From NCBI GenBank assembly GCA_028281765.1, contig JANQJF010000118.1, positions 1-64,000 of the forward strand: 64,000 nucleotides of DNA, in the 5' to 3' direction. The stretch's first letter is position 1. Every line of letters starts with the position of its first letter. A program made the translations under genes and the position numbers. The notes under the pieces are model-generated. The model had not been told where the DNA came from and ran no database searches. It saw only the letters and a list, made by a program, of their open reading frames with translations. This document shows, piece by piece, positions 1 through 7,952 of this stretch. This DNA comes from Planctomycetota bacterium. GTDB lineage: Bacteria; Planctomycetota; UBA1135; UBA2386.

Positions 1-13
1 CAGAATCGGAGCC

Positions 14-241
14 GTGAAGGCGTCCATCTGGAAGAACGAGGCGAAGAACGGAGGGAGCTACTACTCGGCTAGCTTCCACACGCTCTACCGAGACCAAGAA
101 GGAAGTTGGCGCCGGTCCTCGAGCTTCGGCCGCGACGACCTACTGCTCCTGGCGAAGGTCGTTGACCAAGTCCACAGCTACATGGTCGAGATGGCCACGC
201 CGGCGAACGACGACGACTACGACGACCGCGAGATCTCCTGA
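14..241 (+). CDS. Small conserved hypothetical protein, mobile-element associated type
   Basis: This encodes a 75-residue soluble protein starting at a GTG. It opens with a short beta-type segment (MKASIWKNE) and contains the string SSSFGRDDLLLLAKV, then an acidic tail rich in Asp. From memory, proteins of this type occur beside integrases and small helix-turn-helix genes in planctomycete integrative elements, but no biochemical role is known. It is followed in the same direction by two more small genes of that type, which supports a mobile-element setting. The start is close to the window edge, so an upstream start outside the window cannot be excluded. No signal peptide or membrane segment is visible. 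Confidence 0.6.
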   Translation: MKASIWKNEAKNGGSYYSASFHTLYRDQEGSWRRSSSFGRDDLLLLAKVVDQVHSYMVEMATPANDDDYDDREIS

Positions 242-411
242 TCTCCCAGCCCGGCGCCACGCGCCGGGCGCCTTACCACTGCTCTTGACGACCGCGTAGT
301 GCGCGCCAGCTCCCCGCGAGTGCAGTCGGTTCAGGAAGGGGAGAGAGAACCGCCCGTATCGCGGAGGAGCAGCGCTCCCACAGGGATCGGGCCTCAACCA
401 CGGAGGTTGCT

Positions 412-699
412 ATGCATCAATTCGACGACCGTCGTCGAGCGTTCGCGCTTGGCCAGATCGTGAGCACACCTGGAGCGCTCGAGCATGTCCCGGGAGACGA
501 GATTCGAACGGCGCTACGCCGTCACGCGAACTGCGACTGGGGTGACGTCGACCAACAGGACTGGGAGGAGAACGAGCTCTCTCTCCGCGAAGGCTGCCGG
601 TTGTTCTCGGTATACCAGGCGAGCGACGGCGCGAAGTTCTGGGTCATCACCGAGGCAGACAGGTCGGCGACGACCGTGCTGTTGCCAGACGAGTACTGA
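412..699 (+). CDS. Conserved hypothetical protein (plasmid/integrative-element type)
   Basis: This is a 95-residue acidic protein with the sequence layout FALGQIVSTPGAL, then DWGDVDQ, then a C-terminal FWVITEADRSATTVLLP. I recall this conserved small family from plasmids and integrative elements of many bacteria, where its function is unknown. The ATG is well supported by a GGAGG ribosome binding site at 402-406, five bases upstream, which is stronger than for most genes here. It lies between the 75-residue protein and the DUF1580-like gene. The 242-411 gap before it holds no other gene that I can support. Confidence 0.7.
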   Translation: MHQFDDRRRAFALGQIVSTPGALEHVPGDEIRTALRRHANCDWGDVDQQDWEENELSLREGCRLFSVYQASDGAKFWVITEADRSATTVLLPDEY

Positions 700-743
700 T
701 CTCAGGCTCGGTTCGGATCGCCTGCGGTGGAGCATGAATCGCC

Positions 744-968
744 ATGATCAACGTTAACAGCGAACAACTTCTCCCCGCCCGCAAGGTCCCCGCCTACCTC
801 CAGTCCCGCGGACTTGGCAGGCGAGTGCATGTCAGCGCGGTCTACCGCTGGATGAAGGCAGGGATCGACGGCATCCGACTTGAGTCGGTGAGGATCGGTG
901 GACAGCTTGTAACCAGTGCCGAGGCAATCCAGCGCCGGGTCGAGGCGCGCGATCATGACCGCGCCTAG
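744..968 (+). CDS. DUF1580-like small helix-turn-helix (excisionase-like) protein
   Basis: This 74-residue protein has the pattern HVSAVYRWMKAGIDGIRLESVRIGG followed by TSAEAIQRR. That matches the layout of MerR/excisionase-like winged helices and of the planctomycete DUF1580 family: a recognition helix with SxxYRW and then a wing containing VRIGG. Such proteins usually bind DNA near integration sites or control element genes; the direct role here is inferred. It is the last small gene before the giant NTPase, about 140 bases upstream of it and in the same direction. It may be an excision or control factor of the island that ends at the tRNA-Arg fragment. Confidence 0.7.
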   Translation: MINVNSEQLLPARKVPAYLQSRGLGRRVHVSAVYRWMKAGIDGIRLESVRIGGQLVTSAEAIQRRVEARDHDRA

Positions 969-1111
969 GCGCTTGACACGCATCGCTGACCTCCGAACCA
1001 TGCGAGGAGACGCTCCAACGCCACTCGAAACTGCTCTTTGGCCGTTGGAGTGAGCGCGACCTCCCGCGATAGTTGGGCCGCATCCAGCGTAGAACGCGTT
1101 GGTCCCAACCC

Positions 1112-4100
1112 ATGGTTCTGAAGGGGCTCAAGAAGAAACTCTCGGCTCTCTGTGCTCCGTTGTCTGGCAATCTGCTGGCCGGGCAACTAGCCGAGTTCTT
1201 CAAGGTCGCTGCGAAAGACGGTCTTGGCCCGGCCCTCGCCGCGGCGCAGGCAAGCCCCGGACTGCTGCTCGCCTACGCCGGGGTCTTCACAACAACGATC
1301 GCAAGTCGGCTGCGAGACGGAGACCAGGAGGTCGCCAAGATTGCAGAACTCTTCGAGAGCCTGCAGAACCAGAACAGTGACATACAACGGTTGATTCAGT
1401 CGTTCACGGGCGAAGGCGAAGTCTACGCCACGATTAACGGCCTCGAGCAACACGACCTCGCCGAGCTCACTGCAGCAGCGGTAGAGAACCGGTTGTCTGC
1501 ATCGCCTGCGATTCGGTCGGCGATTCGCTTGACCTTGGGTGAGGTTGGCGTTTTTACGAAGGACGACCTCGCTGCTCTTGTCGGCGACAGCGCGGATGGC
1601 CGTCCTGCCTCCGCCGCAGCCGACATCCTGAAGCTAGCAGAGATCGGCAAGCACCCCGAGATCGAGCTGCCGGTCGACGAGCACTCGGATCAATACCCGC
1701 TGTTGTACACGAGCCGCCGAACATCCCTGCTGGGCCGGCAGCAAGAGTCGAGAGAGCTCGCGGAATTCCTGCACCAGGATGACAGTCCATTCCTGTGGTG
1801 GCTCTGGACTGGGTCGGGTGGCATTGGCAAAAGTCGACTGGCCCTCGAACTCTGCCTAGAGAGTAGAGGTAGTTGGCTCTGCGGCTTTCTACGCGACCGC
1901 AACAGCTTCACAGGCTGGGAGACGTGGCAGCCACCTCGCCCAACCTTGCTAGTTGTCGACTACTGCGCTTCCAGAATAGACAAGATCGCGGAGATGCTTC
2001 TCGCGCTTAGCGAGCGAGCTGCAAGCCTGAAGCACCCAGTTCGCGCCCTGCTGCTGGAGCGGAGCGAAGAAGGGCCTTGGTGGGACAAGTTGGTGAGCAG
2101 GCAAAGTTGGCGCGAGGCCAAGCTGCTGGACAACTCGCGACACAGCCTACCTCGTCGTCTGGGAGCCCTTGAGCCTGAGCATCTCTGGCAGCTCGTTTGT
2201 GACACGTATCACGCCGAGGGGAAGGCCGCTCCTGACGCGAACAAGGAAGCGATTCTTGAGAGACTGCGAGCTGTAGACCCAAGTGGAAGCCCTCTCTTTG
2301 CAGCTCTGGCAGCGATCGTCAGCATCGACAAAGGCGAGGCATTCGACTGGGATGCACGCGACTTGCTCTTGGGGGTCTTGGATCGCGAGCGAGCTCGATG
2401 GCGGCAGCTTATAGGCGATCAGGAATCGTGCCAGAGATACGAGCAAGCGCTCCTTCTGTCCACGATGACCGGCGGCGTTGCTCTTGCAGGATCTATGATC
2501 GACGGGATCGTAGCTAGCGAGCAGGCGAACGCTCTCCTTCCGTCTCTGGCCACTTATGATCATCGGATTCACGCTGCGATGTGTGGAGCGCCGGTCAGAG
2601 ATGCGCGCCAACGACTTCTTCCATTGCTTCCGGATATCCTCGGGGAGTTCTACGTTTTGGAGAAGGGCGACGCGGAGCAACAGAGTCGCTTCGAGCAGAT
2701 GAAGGACGCCGCGTGGAGCTTGGAGCCCAGAGGTACCTACTCTTTCTTGGATCGATCGCTTCGCGACTTCGTCACGCATCCTGCTCTGCTCATATTGGTC
2801 AGGCCGCCATCTGAATCGGGCGCTATCGATGTGTGGGCCGAGCTGACATCGAACGTCATGGCGTCCATATGCGCGGCCGGCGAGGGGGAGCTTGCACACA
2901 ACCTTCTTGACCTTCTTCGATCCGTTGCTGACAGCCGATCTGACAGGGGCGTGTTTTCGGAGCGCGTTGGTCGCGCGACCTTGGCCGTGGCTCGACAGCG
3001 AGCCGAAGACTACGCGCACTCCGACGCCAAGAAGCTCTTCGAGGCCGCACTTCAGGAGTCGTTACCTTCCGCGCTTGAGCACAGGGCCTCGTATGAGTTT
3101 TCGTTGACGCTTATTGCCCTGGGCGAAGTTGATGACGGCAGACGGAGACTCCATGAACTCGAATCGCTACCGACGATTGACCTAAGGCTGCGACAGCTTG
3201 TGAGGGAGCGCGTTGAAGACCTTCCTCAGCTTCCGATTCCATCTGTCGCTCCGGAACTTCTAGGCTATCGCGAGGCGTTCATTCGCGAGCACGATCACAC
3301 TGTCGCGCCAGGTCCCGCTGAGTGGTCGGGAGAGTTCTTCTCTCGGCTGTTCGTTCCGCCGGACGAGTCACTCATCGCGGAGTTGGATGGATGTGGCTCG
3401 GGCGAGGTTGCGATGCTTGTCGGTGCCGCTGGCGCGGGCAAGACCACGCTGCTGATCTGGCTGGGGTTGCGCGCAGCTCGATCGCAAAACGAGACTCCGG
3501 TTCTTGTCCGGCTACGCACATACCAGAGCTCGCATCACACCACCCTGCGTGCCTACCTTAGAGATGATCTGAGAACGCGCTATCCATCGATTGGCGAAGA
3601 CGTTGCCGACAGAATCCTGAAGAACCGCGAGACCTTGCTTCTGCTGGACGGCTTGGATGAGCTGGCGGGAGCCGAAGGCAGGCACAGAATCCTCGATGAG
3701 TGTCGCGCCATCTGTTCGGATACCGGTGCTCGCGCGATCATCTCTAGTCGCCCATACGTTATTGGCGACCTGGGTGGCGATATGCAGGTCGTGAGCGTCG
3801 ACCCTCTCAGCGAGCAGTCTGTTCGCGCGTTTGTCGACCGATTCTTCTGGGCTTGGGCGAACGCAAAAGCGATTGGAAACCCTGCCGAGAGAGCCTCCGA
3901 ACTCAGTCACTCTCTCATGGGGACTATCGCGGTGAATGACAGCCTGCGGTCCCTGATGTCCAATCCACTACTGGCCTCGCTCGCGTGTCTTGCTCATGCT
4001 GAAACCGGGAGGATTCCAGAAAGTCGTACGTCTCTGTATCAAGATGTGATCTCGAACGTGCTGCGCCGTGATCGCACCCGAGGACTAAGCGAGTCCTTGA

Positions 4101-4918
4101 CGCCGGCGAAGTTGTCAGAGCAGGATCTGATCAGATTGCTCAGGAAGCTCGCCTACAACACGGTGGGGCGCGCCTCGATCTCCATAGAAGACGTGGCGGC
4201 GGCTATGGGTGGTCTGACCGAGCTTGAGGAACTTGGCGCCAAGGACGTGCTCACGCACTTGTCGACGCGTTCTGGTCTCATCCGCGATGTGGGTGGAGGA
4301 GCGTTTCAGTTCGCGCATCGATCGCTGCAGGAGTTTCTTGCGGCGCAGGCCATGGCAAATACGGATCTGTTGGCGCACGTCGAGGACGGTTCGTGGGATT
4401 CGATGGTCGAGGTCGTCGCCGAAACTTCCGAACCGAGCGAGCGTATCGCATGGGCCGAGAAACTCGTTGAGCGCGCGAGGAGTCTTGGCCGCGAGAACGT
4501 CCTCGCCGCCCGCTGCGCTGGGCTCGCTTGGATGATGACCGACGACTTGCCCCGAGCGCCAGAGACGGTGCGGCAGCGGGTAGTGGACCTAGCCGAAGAA
4601 TTCGTCGTGCCTCGGAACGTTACGGACGCTTCTCGAGTCGCTGGGGCCGGCGACCTAGTTGTTCCCGTGTTGCAGTATCGAAAGAGCCGTAATGCCCGGA
4701 CGTCAGTCCTTTGCATCCGAGCACTCGGTCGTCTCGGTAGTTCACGAGCAAAGGAAGCTGCCCGCTCTTATCAAGATGACGCGCGCGCAACCGTGATCGC
4801 AGAGCTCTGCCCGTGGTGGAGGAGCTGGGGGCTCGAGTTGGAAGAGATCGGACTCATCCGCAGCTTGCGATCGTCAGGGGAAGCGGCTCCCATCAGCCTG
4901 AGGCCCTTCATGGGCTAG
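1112..4918 (+). CDS. Giant STAND/NACHT NTPase with two P-loop modules, putative anti-phage defence protein
   Basis: This is a 1268-residue protein from the ATG at 1112; an in-frame TTG at 1073 would add 13 residues. Residues 1 to about 215 are helical and unrecognised. A first NTPase module has a P-loop GSGGIGKS (234-241) and a Walker B-like VVDY (281-284). A helical, TPR-like stretch follows. A second module is a NACHT domain: P-loop GAAGAGKT (771-778), Walker B LLLLDGLDE (842-850), then an IISSRP sensor-like motif. The NACHT-type winged-helix motif FQFAHRSLQEFLAAQ is at 1065-1079, and a helical repeat-like C-terminus follows. NACHT proteins of this size in bacteria are often phage sensors that trigger abortive infection. 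Two NTPase modules in one chain is unusual. Base composition is lower in GC than the neighbours, suggesting transfer. No known effector domain is recognisable. Confidence 0.85.
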   Translation: MVLKGLKKKLSALCAPLSGNLLAGQLAEFFKVAAKDGLGPALAAAQASPGLLLAYAGVFTTTIASRLRDGDQEVAKIAELFESLQNQNSDIQRLIQSFTGEGEVYATINGLEQHDLAELTAAAVENRLSASPAIRSAIRLTLGEVGVFTKDDLAALVGDSADGRPASAAADILKLAEIGKHPEIELPVDEHSDQYPLLYTSRRTSLLGRQQESRELAEFLHQDDSPFLWWLWTGSGGIGKSRLALELCLESRGSWLCGFLRDRNSFTGWETWQPPRPTLLVVDYCASRIDKIAEMLLALSERAASLKHPVRALLLERSEEGPWWDKLVSRQSWREAKLLDNSRHSLPRRLGALEPEHLWQLVCDTYHAEGKAAPDANKEAILERLRAVDPSGSPLFAALAAIVSIDKGEAFDWDARDLLLGVLDRERARWRQLIGDQESCQRYEQALLLSTMTGGVALAGSMIDGIVASEQANALLPSLATYDHRIHAAMCGAPVRDARQRLLPLLPDILGEFYVLEKGDAEQQSRFEQMKDAAWSLEPRGTYSFLDRSLRDFVTHPALLILVRPPSESGAIDVWAELTSNVMASICAAGEGELAHNLLDLLRSVADSRSDRGVFSERVGRATLAVARQRAEDYAHSDAKKLFEAALQESLPSALEHRASYEFSLTLIALGEVDDGRRRLHELESLPTIDLRLRQLVRERVEDLPQLPIPSVAPELLGYREAFIREHDHTVAPGPAEWSGEFFSRLFVPPDESLIAELDGCGSGEVAMLVGAAGAGKTTLLIWLGLRAARSQNETPVLVRLRTYQSSHHTTLRAYLRDDLRTRYPSIGEDVADRILKNRETLLLLDGLDELAGAEGRHRILDECRAICSDTGARAIISSRPYVIGDLGGDMQVVSVDPLSEQSVRAFVDRFFWAWANAKAIGNPAERASELSHSLMGTIAVNDSLRSLMSNPLLASLACLAHAETGRIPESRTSLYQDVISNVLRRDRTRGLSESLTPAKLSEQDLIRLLRKLAYNTVGRASISIEDVAAAMGGLTELEELGAKDVLTHLSTRSGLIRDVGGGAFQFAHRSLQEFLAAQAMANTDLLAHVEDGSWDSMVEVVAETSEPSERIAWAEKLVERARSLGRENVLAARCAGLAWMMTDDLPRAPETVRQRVVDLAEEFVVPRNVTDASRVAGAGDLVVPVLQYRKSRNARTSVLCIRALGRLGSSRAKEAARSYQDDARATVIAELCPWWRSWGLELEEIGLIRSLRSSGEAAPISLRPFMG

Positions 4919-5143
4919 CACGGCAGCCTGCGCCCGCGTTTTACGTCACTGTGCATCTTCTTGGCTCGAGACGAACCCCTGGAGCAGATCGAGGATCGCC
5001 GCCCGAACATGGGCCGGGGCAGCAGGCCACGCTGCGACCACGCGCGCCAACGAGTGCTCGTCGTTCCTGCCCACTGGCCTGCCCAGGCGCGGAGCAGGCG
5101 TTGCTAAGTGGTCGTCGGAATCATCAGTTGCGTCGCTCGGTTT

Positions 5144-5193
5144 TCGGTTTCCTAAACCGAAGGTCACAGGTTCGATCCCTGTCGGGCGTACCA
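5144..5193 (+). other. 3' half of tRNA-Arg(CCT): attachment site at the right end of an integrated element
   Basis: The sequence folds as the 3' part of a tRNA. The anticodon stem is TCGGT/ACCGA (5144-5148 and 5156-5160) around the loop TTCCTAA, giving anticodon CCT (Arg). It continues with a variable loop, a T arm ACAGG-TTCGATC-CCTGT, a 3' acceptor strand CGGGCGT, A and CCA (5191-5193). The 5' half is missing: no acceptor strand pairing with CGGGCGT and no D arm is found in the 30 bases before it. A tRNA 3' fragment starting at the anticodon arm is the usual trace of tyrosine-recombinase integration into a tRNA gene. The intact tRNA-Arg should therefore lie left of the window. Confidence 0.8.
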
Positions 5194-5196
5194 ACA

Positions 5197-5228
5197 GCAA
5201 AGAGCCGCGGCGTGCCGCGGCTCTTTGC
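5197..5228 (+). terminator. Strong hairpin terminator behind the tRNA-Arg fragment
   Basis: A perfect 14-bp stem (5197-5210 with 5215-5228) encloses the 4-base loop CGTG, and its 3' arm ends in TTTGC. It starts four bases after the tRNA CCA end, as expected for the native tRNA terminator. Similar hairpins built on AGAGCCGC/GCGGCTCT occur at 9606-9631 and, more loosely, at 27919-27947. Confidence 0.75.
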
Positions 5229-5230
5229 GT

Positions 5231-5261
5231 TGGAACGCCCGACAGGGATCGAACCTGTGAC
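5231..5261 (-). repeat. Inverted copy of the tRNA-Arg 3' end (T arm and acceptor)
   Basis: On the minus strand this reads as the T arm ACAGG-TTCGATC-CCTGT followed by CGGGCGT and a CCA end. It repeats the 3' end of the plus-strand tRNA-Arg fragment. Together with the terminator, the two copies form a nearly perfect inverted repeat of about 48 bp per arm (5163-5210 and 5215-5261). No intact tRNA is formed in this direction: the D and anticodon arms are absent. Confidence 0.7.
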
Positions 5262-5340
5262 AGCCGCTGGATGTTCGGGCGCCGAGGGGCGAACGGCGAA
5301 TCTCTCCATTCGAACGATCTTGCGCAGTGTGGCGGCCGAC

Positions 5341-5370
5341 GCGGCGGTTCGAATCCCGCCGGGTGTACCA
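5341..5370 (+). repeat. Third tRNA-like 3' end, truncated
   Basis: The sequence GGCGGTTCGAATCCCGCC followed by GGGTGTACCA resembles a tRNA T arm, acceptor strand and CCA end. The T loop would need an extra base to pair fully, and no matching 5' acceptor strand or D arm is found in the preceding 90 bases. I read it as a second attachment-site or tRNA remnant, not a functional tRNA. The following 5371-5533 holds no gene that I can support. Confidence 0.5.
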
Positions 5371-5533
5371 GTTGGCGTTTTGGGGGAGAGCTTGGAGGGG
5401 CGGAGGGTTTCGGGAAAGGCGACAACCCAGACCGGCGTTGTGGTACGCCGACGCTTCGCTGCCCCGATTCGACGAACGGGCGAGGCGGGCGGCGAGACTG
5501 AAGTCAGTGCGTGCTGCGCAGCGCCGCCGCCCC

Positions 5534-6400
5534 TCAGCGCAGCGTGTCCAGGCGCTTCGTCAAGTCGTTGACCAGCCACTGGTGCTGCTTGTCGCCGCCG
5601 TATTCCGCGAGTAGACGCTCGTACTGCGCGCGTGCACTCACCACATCGCCGGTCTCCTCCGTGAGTGTTGCCTTGGCCCATTCGCCGTGCATGCGAACCC
5701 AAGTATCGATCTCGCGGTTCTGCGCCACGGTGTCCGCAATGGCCAGGGCGCGCACGGGGTCTCCGCGGGCCGATACCGTGAGCGCGAGTTGATAGGAGGC
5801 GTAGGCACCCTCATCGGTGACGCCACCGAGCTGTGATGCTTCAAACAGCAGCTGCTCGGATTTGGCCAAGTCGCCTCCTCGGCGGTGTGCGACGCCGAGT
5901 TGTGCGAGCGCCTTGGACCGCATGCTCGGTTCGAGCTGGCGTTCGAGCAGCGTGCCCAGGATCGTCTGTGTTGAAATGGGATCCTTCTGGCGCAACCGTC
6001 GCGCTTCATCCAGCAACTGCTGGTCGGTGAGGCCGGCGAGCCGCTTGGCGGCGCGCGTCGCCTCGACGCGTTCGAGCGCCGCCGTCAGTGCGGCTTCGTC
6101 CAGCGGCAGGTCGCCGGCCTCGGACACAGGGACTCGCAGCGGCGCGGCTCGCGCCTCGCGCAGCTTGGCGACCTCGTCGGTCAGTTGCGCGAGCTGGTTC
6201 TGGATGAGCGCCAGTTGCACAGCGACCGCCGGATCGTCCTCGGGCATCGCCGGTGCCATGGTGGAGCGTTCCTCACCCAGGTCCACGGATGCCGCAGGAT
6301 CGGGCCCTCCCTCTCGACCATCGGCCAGCGCGAGCCAAACGGCGCTCGCTGCTACCGCTCCCACAAGGCCACTGATCAAAACCAGGTGAGTCTCTCGCAT
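5534..6400 (-). CDS. Membrane-anchored TPR-like protein
   Basis: This encodes a 288-residue protein with one N-terminal membrane segment (VLISGLVGAVAASAVWLALA) from about residue 5 to 25. An acidic linker follows, then a short coiled coil (LALIQNQLAQLTDEVAKLREA) and a helical C-terminal half. The C-terminal half has TPR-like helix pairs, for example around SKALAQLGVAHRRGGDLAKSEQLLFEASQL. I chose the ATG at 6400 because it places the hydrophobic segment directly behind a short n-region; an upstream start would add 10 unlikely residues. Such proteins usually act as periplasmic scaffolds. No specific partner is indicated by the neighbourhood, and it faces away from the pseudogene that follows. 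Confidence 0.7.
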   Translation of the reverse strand: MRETHLVLISGLVGAVAASAVWLALADGREGGPDPAASVDLGEERSTMAPAMPEDDPAVAVQLALIQNQLAQLTDEVAKLREARAAPLRVPVSEAGDLPLDEAALTAALERVEATRAAKRLAGLTDQQLLDEARRLRQKDPISTQTILGTLLERQLEPSMRSKALAQLGVAHRRGGDLAKSEQLLFEASQLGGVTDEGAYASYQLALTVSARGDPVRALAIADTVAQNREIDTWVRMHGEWAKATLTEETGDVVSARAQYERLLAEYGGDKQHQWLVNDLTKRLDTLR

Positions 6401-6585
6401 CACGTCTCCATGGGATGGCGCGGGTTGCACCGACAGTCGCCTGGCATGTTAGCAGTGGCCCGCCGCCGCTGGGGCGCCGTCCGCATTCCCGACACCGAGT
6501 GTCCGCGATCCGGACTCCGCCCCCCAATCTCCCGCTGGCCCGGCCTTGCGTCCTTCACCGACGAACTCCACCCCTGGAACGATCG

Positions 6586-7400
6586 ATGAAACCAAACCTC
6601 TTCTTGGCGCTGGCCACGCTCTTCACCGCCGCCGATGCGACCGGGCAGTCGTGCATCAATCCGTGCGTCGCTTCGCATCGGGGCAAACCCCTGGTCAGCA
6701 CGCAGTTCCTCCCGACGATGTTCGCGATCCGCGTGCCGGGTCTGCCGCAGAACGACGTGATCCGCCAGATCGAGTTCTTCTGCAAGACACGGGCTCCGCA
6801 GCGGTTTCGATGCCGGTGTGGATCTACGACCGCGGACCGTCCGGGGCGCCGCAGTCGCCGATCGGTTCGGGCAACATGTTCGTCGGCACGACGCCCGCGG
6901 CGTACACCGCGTCGGTGCAGGCGCAGGTGCAAGCGAACACCGACTTCTTCATCGTGTTCGACAACGCGATCGGGGATTTGACGCCGCCGGTCGCGGGGTT
7001 CGGCAGCCTGGGGGAGCCCAGCGCAGGAGCACTGGCACGGCGGTCCGAACTGGTCGGGCCCCTGGCTCAGTGGGCGGTACATCTACCGGCTCCGTTTCCG
7101 CGCGCCGTGGTGTGGGAGTGGCTCAACGATCCGCAGACGTTCATCCGAAGGCAGCCGTGGCCTTACTTCGTCGAGTTCTTCGAGGGCGGGTTCGAGACCG
7201 GGGTGCTCAACACGCACACGGGACCCGGGATCCACTTCCCCGGAGTACTCGGCGAGATCCGCGAACCCGAGTATCGCGACCTCGTCTACCTCTACGGCGC
7301 ATACGTGTTCTCCATGCGCTGGATCCGGCCGACGCGACCGTAGTTCTGGGTCGACGAACTCGACGGAGGCCGAGAGTGTCGTCGCGTAAGAACAGCAAGG
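6586..7400 (+). pseudogene. Decayed secreted protein (paralogue of 40118-41047) joined to an SRPBCC-domain fragment
   Basis: The first part encodes a signal peptide and SCINPCVASHRG, closely matching the intact protein at 40118-41047 up to FFCKTR. At about 6795 the match continues in another frame (VSMPVWIYDRGPSGAPQ), and at about 7015 in a third frame (QEHWHGGPNWSGPW, then SGRYIYRL). After about 7105 the similarity changes to a different protein: VWEWLNDPQTFIRR, then GVLNTHTGPGIHFPGVLGEI and YLYGAYVFSMRWIRPTR. That resembles an SRPBCC-family protein lacking its start. A TAG at 7341-7343 interrupts what looks like a continuing SRPBCC frame (FWVDELDGG). Two frameshifts, a foreign 3' part and a stop make this a pseudogene fusion. 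Confidence 0.75.
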
Positions 7401-7480
7401 CGAGGCAGTCGTGCTTCGATCCTTCTCCCCCCTTCCTGCATCAACTTGACGCCCGTGCGGGCCGATCTACGATCGAGGCC

Positions 7481-7738
7481 ATGTCGAAGCTCCGCCGCCA
7501 TCTCCTCGGCGTCGTCCTGGCTGGCATGGCCGCCGCGACGTTCTCGTGTTCGGGTTCTGGCGAGTCCGGGACCGTTGCTGGCGCCGGCGACTGTCATGGC
7601 TGCGATTGCCTCGCGCCGGAAGTTTGCGGAGACAGCGAGGCCGTGTGTCCCGCTGGTGAGGATTGCTGGATGCCGGAAGTCTGCCCGGACGAGACGGTCG
7701 TGTGCCCGCCTGCCGATCCGAAGCTGGTGCCCCAGTAG
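7481..7738 (+). CDS. Small Cys-rich putative lipoprotein
   Basis: This encodes an 85-residue protein with a signal-like N-terminus (LLGVVLAGMAAATFSC). The Cys after FSC could be lipid-modified, although the lipobox is weak. The mature part is dominated by short acidic Cys motifs: CHGCDC, EVCGD, VCPAGEDCW, EVCPDE, VVCPP. That spacing suggests disulfide bonding or metal binding, but I recognise no family. It starts at an ATG directly after the decayed region and precedes the secreted protein at 7953. The 7739-7952 gap is without a supported gene. Confidence 0.5.
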   Translation: MSKLRRHLLGVVLAGMAAATFSCSGSGESGTVAGAGDCHGCDCLAPEVCGDSEAVCPAGEDCWMPEVCPDETVVCPPADPKLVPQ

Positions 7739-7952
7739 TTCGATCGGGTTCGTCCGCTCCCGCCGTCGTTGGACCGACTCTTGGAGTCGTAGAGCCACAC
7801 GCGCCCACCGACGAACCCGACGCGCACCGTGACACTCGGCACACCGAGCCATCCGCCAGACCCGGGCATTTCTCTACTCTTTGTTCCCTGCTCGTAGCCC
7901 CCGCGCGCGGAGCGAATTGACGCCCTCGCCCCGGCCGCCACAATGGGCGGCT

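Noticed and set aside
2147..3019. A 290-codon open frame on the minus strand inside the NACHT gene
   Set aside because: It lies wholly antisense to a protein with clear motifs, has no recognisable domain and fits a frame shadow.
5144..5370. Functional tRNA genes
   Set aside because: All three tRNA-like ends lack a pairing 5' acceptor strand and D arm, so they are fragments only.
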